Source of the DNA: an uncultured Acetatifactor sp.
Lineage (GTDB): Bacteria; Bacillota; Clostridia; Lachnospirales; Lachnospiraceae
DNA: 23,499 nt
Reading direction: 5' to 3'
Assembly (NCBI GenBank): GCA_934394815.1
Contig: CAKRRD010000045.1
Span: forward strand, 1 to 23,499
The position numbers were made by a program, and so were the translations under genes. The notes beneath the pieces were generated by a model. That model saw only the letters and a program-made list of their open reading frames with translations, had not been told where the DNA came from and made no database searches. How positions within the stretch are numbered: the first letter of the stretch is position 1; every line of letters begins with the position of its first letter. Shown in pieces: positions 16,534 through 23,267 of the stretch.

Positions 16534-17667
16534 ATGGCAGTTCAATCCTTTGTTAAGGGGGATGACTTCAAAAAGTTAATAGAAGATAAACTAATTAACG
16601 CACAAAGCGTCAAATATGTTTTACGGCAAAAAGGGATTCTTCCTGTATGCACTAATTCAGAGGTTCTTTCTGATTTAATATACCATCATTTCTTTGGCTC
16701 TGATACTATGACAAAAATGCAAGAGGTTATGAATTTCGAACAAAACAATTTGAAATCTACAGTTGTCATAATCTCTCCTAAAAGCGAACAGTCCAAAGAA
16801 GATTTTTTGACGAGCATAGCAGATGAATTTGTTAATAAAGGCCGTATTTCAAATACTAAGTATACATTAAAAAACATAGCCAGAAATCAATCCAATGTAA
16901 CATTGCAATATATTTATAAAAAACCTCAAAGAGGACGTATCAAAATTGCTGAAACGCGAACGGTTACTTTGGATGTTACAATTTCTCCATTAGAAGATGA
17001 TTCACAGAAATATAAAGTTAGCATACGGCACGAAGGAATGTCTGAATCAAAACAGTTTGTTTCGTTACTGGATGAAATGATTCAAGAAGATAGTGAACAG
17101 GCTGTGTTTGGCCTTAAAAGAATAACTTTAGCAAGCCTTTTAAAGGCACACAAAGTAGATTTCTTTGATGATTTCGGAGCATATTCTCATAAAGAATGGA
17201 AACTAACGGACATTATTAATGTTACTGTAAACAAAGATGAAAAGACCATTGATGACGAAAATGACGAGACTCTGTCAAGTGAAATTGACGCTTCTGAACC
17301 AACTGGACGGCTTTCGGGAATCAGCAGTGCGATTTTAAAAGGTGATGGGTTGAGAAACAATGATTTTGTGAAGGAATGTATGGCTCAAGGTTTTATTTTT
17401 TCAAGTATGAGTTACAAATTCTCGCACAAAACACTTCCCATAACGATTGTAATCGATGTAAATTTTAAGCAAACCGATTTAAAAATTAACATTGTAAAGA
17501 CATATCAACTTGAGGATGATGGTATAGAACATTTGTCTCCCTTGCCCGCGAGCGACCAGAGTTCATATATTGATTATTTTCAAAATGTTGCATACACGGT
17601 TTATTCGAGGCTAATTGAGAAACAAAAGGTTCAATTAGTTGAACAAACCACCCAAACAGAAAAATAG
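16534..17667 (+). CDS. 377-aa protein with GAPS4b-like N-terminal region, third gene of putative defence operon
   Basis: The N-terminus (about 1-95) reads as a small helical domain, LINAQSVKYVLRQKGILPVC then SEVLSDLIYHHFFGSDTMTKM, followed by a linker. This is the layout I remember for the GAPS4b N-terminal domain. Residues 110-185 are beta rich (NVTLQYIYKKPQRGR, TRTVTLDVTISPLEDDSQKYKV). After an acidic linker (DENDETLSSEIDASE), residues about 265-365 form another alpha/beta section. No catalytic motif is obvious. ATG 16534 is preceded by AAGGGGG eight bases away; the earlier in-frame ATG 16510 lies inside the nuclease gene without a good site. It is probably the partner subunit that recognises DNA or assembles the nuclease. 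The family assignment is tentative. Confidence 0.75.
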   Translation: MAVQSFVKGDDFKKLIEDKLINAQSVKYVLRQKGILPVCTNSEVLSDLIYHHFFGSDTMTKMQEVMNFEQNNLKSTVVIISPKSEQSKEDFLTSIADEFVNKGRISNTKYTLKNIARNQSNVTLQYIYKKPQRGRIKIAETRTVTLDVTISPLEDDSQKYKVSIRHEGMSESKQFVSLLDEMIQEDSEQAVFGLKRITLASLLKAHKVDFFDDFGAYSHKEWKLTDIINVTVNKDEKTIDDENDETLSSEIDASEPTGRLSGISSAILKGDGLRNNDFVKECMAQGFIFSSMSYKFSHKTLPITIVIDVNFKQTDLKINIVKTYQLEDDGIEHLSPLPASDQSSYIDYFQNVAYTVYSRLIEKQKVQLVEQTTQTEK

Positions 17668-17674
17668 AATATAC

Positions 17675-17714
17675 TTAAGAAACGGATGGTGTTATTCAAC
17701 CATCCGTTTCTTAA
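17675..17714 (+). terminator. Strong hairpin closing the defence-like operon
   Basis: The 16-base arm TTAAGAAACGGATGGT (17675-17690) pairs perfectly with 17699-17714 across an 8-base loop, eight bases after the last gene. The T-tail is weak (TTTCTTAATTTG). It marks the cassette end. The remaining bases to 17818 hold only the leader of the next gene. Confidence 0.75.
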
Positions 17715-17818
17715 TTTGAAAAAATAGGGACAAGATTTACTAACCGTCTACAACATTGTTGACCCTATGCCCGCATGGTAAAATATAGGTGGAAAGATGA
17801 TAGAAAGGAGCTGAACCT

Positions 17819-18109
17819 ATGAGACTATTATTTAAACTAATCGCTGCGCCGTTTATCGTTTTGCTGACCTTCCTTGTTGCCGTTTTGTTGTTCCTGTTCT
17901 CGGTGTCCTCCTTCCTCCTGACTGCGGCCTCAGTTATTATGGCCCTGTTGGGCGTGGGGCTGTTCTTCATCAGTTACCCGGTGGGCGGCGTCATTTATCT
18001 GGGGATTGCGTTCCTGCTTTCGCCCTTCGGCTTGCAGGCGGTGGCGGGCGCTGTTATTACGGGACTGAACAGCTTAAACCTGTCTCTGCGGCAATTCATC
18101 ACAAGCTGA
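17819..18109 (+). CDS. CD1845-like small membrane protein of conjugative elements
   Basis: This 96-aa protein is almost entirely hydrophobic, with about three membrane helices (residues 4-25, 28-50 and 55-80) and a short polar end, NSLNLSLRQFITS. It matches what I recall of the CD1845 family found beside TraG and PrgI/VirB4 genes in Tn1549-like elements. Those partners are absent here, so the gene is likely a leftover of a deleted transfer module. ATG 17819 has AAAGGAG eight bases upstream. Its role is unknown; a membrane part of the mating channel is inferred from usual context. Confidence 0.7.
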   Translation: MRLLFKLIAAPFIVLLTFLVAVLLFLFSVSSFLLTAASVIMALLGVGLFFISYPVGGVIYLGIAFLLSPFGLQAVAGAVITGLNSLNLSLRQFITS

Positions 18110-18112
18110 TCG

Positions 18113-18135
18113 CTTCGGGCCAAGTTGTCTCGAAG
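18113..18135. repeat. Imperfect palindrome, related to one at 23207
   Basis: The site begins CTTCGGGCCAAGTTG and ends CGAAG, forming an imperfect 23-bp palindrome immediately after the CD1845-like gene. The same 15-base sequence occurs in inverted orientation at 23214-23228. Confidence 0.5.
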
Positions 18136-18143
18136 TAATATGG

Positions 18144-18170
18144 ACGGCGGCCTTGCATGGCCGCCGTTTT
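18144..18170 (+). terminator. Rho-independent terminator after the CD1845-like gene
   Basis: ACGGCGGCC (18144-18152) pairs perfectly with GGCCGCCGT (18159-18167) across TTGCAT and is followed by TTTT. Confidence 0.8.
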
Positions 18171-18191
18171 CTATGAAGGGAGGGATTTTCT

Positions 18192-19595
18192 CTGGCAACA
18201 ACTGCCTTGCTGCAACGCCACGCCAACGAAGGAGAAAGTATAGCCGAGGCTATTCGTGATTGTCTGGACTATGGGAAAAATCCTGAAAAGACGGAGGACG
18301 GGAAATACATATCTTCCTATGAGTGCGACCCGGCCACGGTAGCCGCTGAGTTTCTTTTGGCAAAGGCCAGCTACAAGGCCATGACAGGCCGGGAACAAAA
18401 GAAGGGTTCTGATGTGCTATGCTATCAGATCCGTCAATCCTTCTATCCCGGAGAGATTACGCCAGAAGAAGCAAATCGGATAAGCTATGAGCTGGCTATG
18501 CGCTGGACGAAGGACCGACACGCTTTCATTGTTACGACCCACACGGACAAGCAGCATATCCACTCACACATTTACTACAATTCTACTACCCTTGACTGTA
18601 CCCGGAAGTTTCGCAACTTCCGGGGCTCGTCCTTCGCCTTGCGGCGGCTCTCTGGCCGTCTGTGTCTGGAAAACGGGCTCTCCATCGTGGAAAATCCCAA
18701 GCCCCGAAGTAAGGGCAAATTTCGCAATTATGGGGAGTGGCAGGCCGGACAGAAAAAGCCGCTGACCTATCAGGACAGACTGCGGGCCGCCATTGATACC
18801 GGTCTTGCCAAGAGGCCCGCCGACTTCCCGGCGTTCCTCTCCCTGATGGAGCAGGCGGGTTATGAGGTCAAACAACGGCGGGGTGCAATCAGCTTTCGGG
18901 CTCCCGGTCAGGAGCGGTTTACCCGCTTGCGCTCTGATACTCTCGGGGAAGGTTACAGCGAAGCGAACATACGGACCGCCTTGTCAGGCTCCCACCAACG
19001 GCTCAGTCAGCCTCGCCAAAAAATCAGTCTGGCTATCGACCTTCAATCCCGGCTCCAAGGAAAAGGCCCCGGTTATGAGCGATGGGCTAAGGTGTTCAAT
19101 CTCAAACAAATGGCCGCCGCCCTTGCTTATTTGCAAGACAACGGCCTGACGGATTATGAGCAGTTGGAGCAGAAGGCCACGGCGGCCACAGTGCATTTTC
19201 ACAAGCTGTCTGACCAAATCAAAAGCACCGAAGCGGCCCTCCATATCAACATGGAATTGAAGGCTGCAACGGTGCAGTATGCCAAGACCCGGCCTGTCTT
19301 TGAGAAGTACAAGGCCAGCAAATACAGTAAGAAGTTTCTTGCGGAGCATGAGGCAGACATTGAACTTTACCGGGCGGCCTGTGCCGACTTCAAAGCCATC
19401 CTCGGCGGGGCCAAGCTCCCCAAGATGGACACGCTCAAAGAGGAAGGCCGCAAGCTCTCGGAACAGAAAAAGAAGCTCTACGCCGAGTACCGCAAAACCA
19501 AGGCGGATATGCAGGAGGTCACGACCATCAAGGCCAACATTGACTATCTACTGGGCTACTCGGAGCCGGGCAGAAAGAAGGAACAGGAGCGTTAG
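18192..19595 (+). CDS. Relaxase/mobilization nuclease (Tn1549 family), non-ATG start
   Basis: The protein nicks oriT and leads the DNA strand in transfer. The histidine triad is visible in HTDKQHIHSHIYYN (about residues 117-130), with the N-terminal DYGKNP region and RQSFYPGEITPEEANRI typical of the family. The C-terminal half (from about 300) is helical and Lys/Glu rich. Total length is 467 aa, close to intact relatives. Relatives begin MATT; here the matching frame reads CTG-GCA-ACA-ACT, with AGGGAGGG eight bases upstream, so CTG at 18192 is the position-correct start. The alternative is TTG at 18207, with poor spacing to any ribosome binding site. No MobC gene lies upstream, and no coupling protein is in the window. 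Confidence 0.88.
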   Translation: MATTALLQRHANEGESIAEAIRDCLDYGKNPEKTEDGKYISSYECDPATVAAEFLLAKASYKAMTGREQKKGSDVLCYQIRQSFYPGEITPEEANRISYELAMRWTKDRHAFIVTTHTDKQHIHSHIYYNSTTLDCTRKFRNFRGSSFALRRLSGRLCLENGLSIVENPKPRSKGKFRNYGEWQAGQKKPLTYQDRLRAAIDTGLAKRPADFPAFLSLMEQAGYEVKQRRGAISFRAPGQERFTRLRSDTLGEGYSEANIRTALSGSHQRLSQPRQKISLAIDLQSRLQGKGPGYERWAKVFNLKQMAAALAYLQDNGLTDYEQLEQKATAATVHFHKLSDQIKSTEAALHINMELKAATVQYAKTRPVFEKYKASKYSKKFLAEHEADIELYRAACADFKAILGGAKLPKMDTLKEEGRKLSEQKKKLYAEYRKTKADMQEVTTIKANIDYLLGYSEPGRKKEQER

Positions 19596-19628
19596 GGACT
19601 GTGACGCATAAGGAGCAAAGCGCCGGGT

Positions 19629-19712
19629 TTGGGGAGGCTCCCCAACAAGCAGATTTTCACAGACGGGCCGCAAGGCCGGGCTTGTGAAAATAGCTTCTGT
19701 GGCCACAGAAGC
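19629..19712. other. Stem-loop cluster after the relaxase, candidate oriT or regulatory RNA
   Basis: Three perfect structures lie in 84 bases. TTGGGGAG/CTCCCCAA spans 19629-19645. ATTTTCACA/TGTGAAAAT (19653-19691) encloses GGCC-GCAA-GGCC, a GNRA tetraloop helix. The 20-bp palindrome GCTTCTGTGGCCACAGAAGC lies at 19693-19712. Clustered inverted repeats beside a relaxase gene are typical of transfer origins, though they could also end the relaxase transcript. No gene was seen in 19596-19775. Confidence 0.5.
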
Positions 19713-19775
19713 ATTGCTTGCCATTTAGCGGCGCCCCTGAAAAGCCTGCAAAGACAAGAAAAACGAAGGCCCTCT

Positions 19776-20132
19776 TTACTTGACCTCCGTTTCTCTGGCT
19801 TTTTGTAATCCCTCTGCTGTGGCCTCCATGACCGTCAATTCCTTTTCATCCATTGAGTTGAGCATTCTATCAATATGCTGGCGGCAATCGCTTTCGCTAT
19901 TTTGCCTGTCAGGATAAAAGAACTGGTCTACGGAAATGTCCAGCAGGGTGACGATTTGGTAAAAGGTGTTCAGGCTCGGATGCTGGCCTCGGTTCTCAAA
20001 ATACATGATGGAACGAGGTGTACGATCAACGAGCTGCGCGAGGTATTCCTGTGTCCAGCCTTTGGCTTCTCTTTTGCGCTTGATCTCCCGGCCTAATGCG
20101 TGGAAGTCGAGCCGTCTTTCATCTTGGTACAT
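19776..20132 (-). CDS. XRE-family helix-turn-helix regulator
   Basis: The protein is 118 aa. An N-terminal XRE/Cro HTH lies at about residues 9-65: LGREIKRKREAKGWTQEYLAQLVDRTPRSIMYFENRGQHPSLNTFYQIVTLLDISVDQFF. This is followed by a helical acidic tail. Such regulators sit in the same place in Tn1549-like elements and usually control element genes. I prefer ATG 20132 because GGTGAT lies upstream at usable spacing; in-frame ATGs at 20138 and 20147 have no better site. It is transcribed toward the relaxase, away from the two-component operon. Confidence 0.88.
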   Translation of the reverse strand: MYQDERRLDFHALGREIKRKREAKGWTQEYLAQLVDRTPRSIMYFENRGQHPSLNTFYQIVTLLDISVDQFFYPDRQNSESDCRQHIDRMLNSMDEKELTVMEATAEGLQKARETEVK

Positions 20133-20159
20133 TCTCATATCACCCATATATTATTCTAC

Positions 20160-20187
20160 ATTTCGGGTTTGGTTATGAGAACGAAAT
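20160..20187. promoter_or_regulatory. Candidate operator upstream of the XRE regulator
   Basis: ATTTCG (20160-20165) and CGAAAT (20182-20187) form an inverted repeat about 30 bases before the regulator start. It could be an autoregulatory site; the arms are short. Confidence 0.3.
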
Positions 20188-20230
20188 ATGATTTTATGTT
20201 TTGGTAGTATTTTATTGTCCGTTCACATAC

Positions 20231-20259
20231 TTGCGGGGGTGCGAAGGAGAATATATAAT
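20231..20259 (+). promoter_or_regulatory. Promoter of the two-component operon
   Basis: TTGCGG (20231-20236) and a perfect TATAAT (20254-20259) are spaced 17 bp and point toward the response regulator gene. Confidence 0.5.
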
Positions 20260-20273
20260 TTTTCTTGGGAACT

Positions 20274-20292
20274 TCATATTGGCACAACATAG
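20274..20292 (+). promoter_or_regulatory. Candidate response-regulator binding site, operon copy
   Basis: TCATATTG (20274-20281) and CAACATAG (20285-20292) lie 11 bp apart, and the 13-base ATTGGCACAACAT within this stretch also occurs before the secreted-protein gene at 22175-22187. TATTCT at 20299 could be an activated -10. Confidence 0.45.
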
Positions 20293-20328
20293 TGCTGGTA
20301 TTCTATTCAAATATGGGAGGTGTTCTTA

Positions 20329-21000
20329 ATGGCGAAAATTTTGATTGTTGAAGATAATCAAGGGACAAACAAGGCGATATGCGAATATATGAAAGAAGCT
20401 GGACATACGCTTTTTTCTGCTTTTACAGGGAGCGAAGCGTTAAAAATATTCCGTGGAGAAGAACTCGATATAATTGTACTGGATATTATGCTTCCTGAAA
20501 TGTCGGGTATCGTTGTTTTGCATGAAATTAGGAAAGTCAGCAACATTCCTGTTATAATGCTCACAGCACTTGATGATGAATATACACAATCCAACAGTTT
20601 TGACGAAATGGCAGATGACTATATAACAAAGCCCTTTTCCATGCTCATTTTAGGTAAACGGATTACTGCGCTTCTCCGCAGAAGTCAGAGTAAACCTGCT
20701 GTTAATATGATTAAGCTCGGAGATGTTACCGTTGACTTTTCTGGATATACAGCCTGTGATGAAAACGGTAAAATAGACATTACCCCAAAGGAACTGGAAA
20801 TCCTGAAAGTGCTGATTGACAATAAAGGTTTAGTCCTGTCTCGCAATCAAATCTTGGACGATGTGTGGGGATACGATTGTGATGTGATCGACCGCACAAT
20901 AGATGCCTATATTCGTAATATCCGCAAAAAGCTCCGTTTGGATTGCATTACTACGGTCAAAGGAATAGGTTACAAATTTGAAATAGGGCAAGAAATATGA
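20329..21000 (+). CDS. OmpR/PhoB-family response regulator
   Basis: The 223-aa protein has a receiver domain (1-115) with acidic pocket Glu8/Asp9, phospho-acceptor Asp52 in VLDIMLPEMSG, Thr79 and Lys101 (ITKPFS). Its winged-helix DNA-binding domain follows (about 128-220; TPKELEILKVLIDNKG, then DRTIDAYIRNIRKKL). ATG 20329 has GGGAGG eight bases upstream; an in-frame GTG at 20320 overlaps that site and was rejected. Its stop overlaps the kinase start as ATGA. It probably controls its own operon and the secreted-protein gene at 22276, since a shared direct-repeat motif precedes both. It is VanR-like in class, but no glycopeptide-resistance genes are present. Confidence 0.93.
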   Translation: MAKILIVEDNQGTNKAICEYMKEAGHTLFSAFTGSEALKIFRGEELDIIVLDIMLPEMSGIVVLHEIRKVSNIPVIMLTALDDEYTQSNSFDEMADDYITKPFSMLILGKRITALLRRSQSKPAVNMIKLGDVTVDFSGYTACDENGKIDITPKELEILKVLIDNKGLVLSRNQILDDVWGYDCDVIDRTIDAYIRNIRKKLRLDCITTVKGIGYKFEIGQEI

Positions 21001-22118
21001 AGAAAATGAAGTTATTTCCGAAGATATTCTTATTTACATTTACAATGATGCTTTTGATTTCAATTATAGCGCACTTGCTGATTTTCCTAATTGCGCCATC
21101 CCAAAATGTACTTGTTACGAATATGGTAGTAACAAATACAGGGGTAAGTGCTCTGTCAGAAGTAGATATGCCCCGGCTCATTACTCAAACTATGTTGAAA
21201 ACATTTCCGATTTCTATATTCTGCTGCACCACTATATCGGCATTGTTTTCATACTTTTTTTCCAGAGACATAACCACTCCGATATTATCGCTCTCAAAAT
21301 CCGCAAATCAAATGTCGAAATTGGAGCCAGACGCAAAAGCGGCTGTATTGTCAACGGATGAAATTGGCGCTTTAGCTACTGATATTAACAATTTATATCA
21401 ATCCTTGCTTTTGACTATCCGCAATCTGGAGTTGGAAAAGGAAAAAGTTAGTCTTGCGAAAAAAGAGAAAATTGATTTTCTCCGAACAGCGTCCCATGAG
21501 TTAAAAACGCCTGTCACAGAGCTAAATGCGACATTGGAAAATATGATTTTAGGCATTGGGAAATACCGTGATTATAAAACCTATTTGCCCAAGTGCAAAG
21601 AAATTACTGAACAGCTTGGGGATATGATTAGAGATATACTTAATGCTTCACGCTTGCAAACACAAGGTAATAATGAGCCATGCAGCAACTTTTCATTGAG
21701 AACCCTCCTTACAGAGCTGTGTGAACCGTATCGCTTAATTGCAGAAGCCAAGGGCATTAAGTTCAAAATAGAGCTTTCAAGTGACGCTTTCGTATATCTT
21801 CCAGAAGGCCGGTTGAAAAAAGCAATATCGAATATCCTTTCAAATGCGGTCAACTATACGGAGGCTGGACAATCAATATCAGTTGTATTTGATAAAAATA
21901 AGCTATCAGTTTCTAACGAATGTAGCGTATTACCACCCGAACAGCTACAACACATATTTGAGCCATTTTATCGTCCAGATTTAGCCCATAGCCAAGCAAC
22001 CGGGGGAAATGGGCTCGGTCTATACATTGTCCAGACGATTTTGGATAAATTGCGCTTGAAATATCAGTTTGTTCCCATGCCAAACGATAGAGGCATGAGT
22101 TTTACAATACAGTTTTGA
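20997..22118 (+). CDS. Membrane sensor histidine kinase
   Basis: The 373-aa protein has two membrane helices (about 10-33 and 69-88) flanking a short extracellular loop of about 35 residues, then HAMP (88-142). HisKA follows with phospho-acceptor His167 in TASHELKTP, then HATPase_c with the N-box NILSNAVNYT, EPFYRPD and the G-box GGNGLGLYIV. The small outer loop suggests sensing within or near the membrane rather than by a large ligand domain. It is coupled to the response regulator by a four-base ATGA overlap. The signal is unknown; cell-envelope or antimicrobial peptide stress is typical of this class. A long hairpin begins at its stop codon. Confidence 0.93.
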   Translation: MKKMKLFPKIFLFTFTMMLLISIIAHLLIFLIAPSQNVLVTNMVVTNTGVSALSEVDMPRLITQTMLKTFPISIFCCTTISALFSYFFSRDITTPILSLSKSANQMSKLEPDAKAAVLSTDEIGALATDINNLYQSLLLTIRNLELEKEKVSLAKKEKIDFLRTASHELKTPVTELNATLENMILGIGKYRDYKTYLPKCKEITEQLGDMIRDILNASRLQTQGNNEPCSNFSLRTLLTELCEPYRLIAEAKGIKFKIELSSDAFVYLPEGRLKKAISNILSNAVNYTEAGQSISVVFDKNKLSVSNECSVLPPEQLQHIFEPFYRPDLAHSQATGGNGLGLYIVQTILDKLRLKYQFVPMPNDRGMSFTIQF

Positions 22119-22167
22119 AAGAAGTCTCTGCTTTCCGATTTCCACAGGAAAAGCAGAGACTTCTTTC
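22117..22167 (+). terminator. Long hairpin at the end of the kinase gene
   Basis: The 20-base arm at 22117-22136 (starting GAAAGAAGTCTCTG) pairs with 22147-22167 across a 10-base loop, with a single bulged A. It includes the kinase stop codon. There is no clear T-run beyond the arm, so termination may be partial. Confidence 0.65.
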
Positions 22168-22170
22168 GTT

Positions 22171-22211
22171 CAACATTGGCACAACATTGATTTTATAATC
22201 ATCCAACATAG
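22171..22211 (+). promoter_or_regulatory. Promoter with 11-bp-phased response-regulator motifs
   Basis: CAACATTG occurs at 22171-22178 and 22182-22189, exactly 11 bp apart, and CAACATAG occurs 22 bp further at 22204-22211. A perfect TATAAT lies at 22194-22199. Head-to-tail 11-bp spacing is the usual pattern for OmpR/PhoB dimers, so activation of the secreted-protein gene by the adjacent regulator is likely. Confidence 0.55.
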
Positions 22212-22275
22212 AAGATGTACTATGTCTGCGAAAGGAGGTAAAACGCCAACTACTAAAATGAAGGAGGTAAAATCT

Positions 22276-22887
22276 ATGGCGAAAAAAATTGGAATTATTG
22301 CTCTGCTATGCTTTTCTTTATGCGTCGGTGGTGTCTCTGCTTTCGCTAATGAAGGCCATGACGAAACAGATACCCAAACACTTATCGAAACGCAGCGCCC
22401 GGTATCCTCCGTCCTTTTCAGGCAAGACGGAGCAGATATTCAGCAGAGTACAGACGAGGGCAAAACATGGCAAAGCTATTCTCCCATCGAGGAAACAGAC
22501 TACTTCACTTATGATGAATTTTCCGCATGGATTGAAAATGAAACGGAAAATATTCAAAAGTTGGTCGATGCTGGAGAATGGACAGAAGCAGAAGCGACAG
22601 AAGCACTTGAGTATTACGATGAAATCCTTAAATCTATTTTAGAGGGCAAAATGGTAGGAAAAAGAGCTTCTTCAAGTGACGATCAGTTGTTCTTTTCTAT
22701 GCCCGATAACGCACAGCCTGAGCAGTATCAAACATTCGTCTTTGATGGGAATACCTACAAGAGTATAGGCCCATTTGATACGGAGAGAGAACTGTTCAAT
22801 GCCCTTAAAGAATATACCGATACAGAAGTTGAAGCAGGAACAATGTCACAAGCAGAAGCAACGGCACTTTTAGAAAAGTATCAATAG
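22276..22887 (+). CDS. Small secreted protein, probable output of the two-component system
   Basis: The 203-aa product begins with a clear signal peptide (KKIGIIALLCFSLCVGGVSAFA, cleavage probably after AFA). The mature part is acidic and soluble: DEGKTWQSYSPIEE, then helices rich in Glu and Ala (WIENETENIQKLVDAGEW). A duplicated-looking element, AGEWTEAEATEALEYY and AGTMSQAEATALLEKYQ, occurs mid-protein and at the C-terminus. I do not recognise the family. ATG 22276 has a perfect AAGGAGGT seven bases upstream; the open frame extends to 22222, but a second AAGGAGGT copy lies inside that part, so it is leader. It follows the kinase gene after a hairpin and has its own motif-bearing promoter. 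An extracellular sensor or envelope-protective protein is a guess. Confidence 0.82.
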   Translation: MAKKIGIIALLCFSLCVGGVSAFANEGHDETDTQTLIETQRPVSSVLFRQDGADIQQSTDEGKTWQSYSPIEETDYFTYDEFSAWIENETENIQKLVDAGEWTEAEATEALEYYDEILKSILEGKMVGKRASSSDDQLFFSMPDNAQPEQYQTFVFDGNTYKSIGPFDTERELFNALKEYTDTEVEAGTMSQAEATALLEKYQ

Positions 22888-22890
22888 AAA

Positions 22891-22934
22891 TCTGCCGCAC
22901 GACGGCAAAAGAAAAAAAGCCGTCGTACAGCAGA
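22891..22934 (+). terminator. Hairpin after the secreted-protein gene
   Basis: ACGACGGC (22899-22906) pairs with GCCGTCGT (22919-22926), extended by TCTGC/GCAGA outside. It lies immediately after the stop codon. Confidence 0.6.
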
Positions 22935-22951
22935 CATTTCTATGCGCCCAT

Positions 22952-22990
22952 GAAACGGCGGCTCAATTTTCAGAGCCGCCGTTTCTCTTT
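22952..22990 (+). terminator. Second, stronger terminator
   Basis: GAAACGGCGGCTC (22952-22964) pairs perfectly with GAGCCGCCGTTTC (22973-22985) across an 8-base loop and is followed by TCTTT. Confidence 0.8.
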
Positions 22991-23033
22991 GGATATTCAG
23001 TAACCCCACGGCGGCCCATAGGAGGGTGTCGCC

Positions 23034-23090
23034 GTGTCCATCTTACTTTCTCACAATTCCCATGACCTTCACCAGCTAAAAAAAGCGTAG
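23034..23090 (+). CDS. Tiny 18-codon frame with a good ribosome binding site
   Basis: GTG 23034 is preceded by AGGAGG at eight-base spacing, and the frame runs to TAG at 23088. The product begins VSILLSHNSHDLHQLKK. It may be the start of a deleted element gene or a leader peptide. The remainder of 22991-23267 holds a GTACAAT direct repeat (23121, 23134), a palindrome (23207) and GC-rich backbone, with no other gene seen. Confidence 0.25.
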   Translation: MSILLSHNSHDLHQLKKA

Positions 23091-23206
23091 CTCCCCCTCC
23101 GGGACAGTCTGGCTATGAAGGTACAATATATCAGTACAATTATGATAATGTAATTTCATGCGTCTACATAGCGTCTTGCTGTGCGGGCGCATTTCTTTTG
23201 CTTTGC

Positions 23207-23228
23207 CTCGGGCCAACTTGGCCCGAAG
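23207..23228. repeat. Palindrome CGGGCCAA/TTGGCCCG, inverted copy of the 18113 motif
   Basis: The perfect arms CGGGCCAA (23209-23216) and TTGGCCCG (23218-23225) surround one base. Read on the minus strand, 19 of 22 positions match the motif at 18113-18135. Confidence 0.55.
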
Positions 23229-23267
23229 TCCAGCCCCGGTGCCGCTCTCCGCCGCCCTCCGCTTCGG

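Larger units (their letters stand above)
13899..23267. mobile_element. Degraded Tn1549/Tn916-type integrative element with cargo
   Basis: The block contains a truncated tyrosine integrase, a CD1845-like protein, a relaxase, an oriT-like stem-loop cluster, an XRE regulator and a two-component system, all typical of Tn1549-like conjugative elements of gut Firmicutes. A three-gene putative defence cassette is the cargo. Coupling protein, VirB4, peptidase and excisionase genes are absent. The boundaries are approximate; no terminal direct repeat was found. The right limit is placed where GC-rich backbone meets an AT-rich restriction-like fragment. Confidence 0.65.

Noticed and set aside
14902..17667. 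Toxin-antitoxin or classic type II restriction-modification system
   Set aside because: No methyltransferase motif and no known toxin or antitoxin motif was found; three cytoplasmic proteins with one nuclease motif fit a multi-subunit defence system better.
20329..22118. VanR/VanS glycopeptide resistance system
   Set aside because: The genes are of the same broad class, but no ligase, dehydrogenase or dipeptidase gene is present; the neighbour is a small secreted protein.
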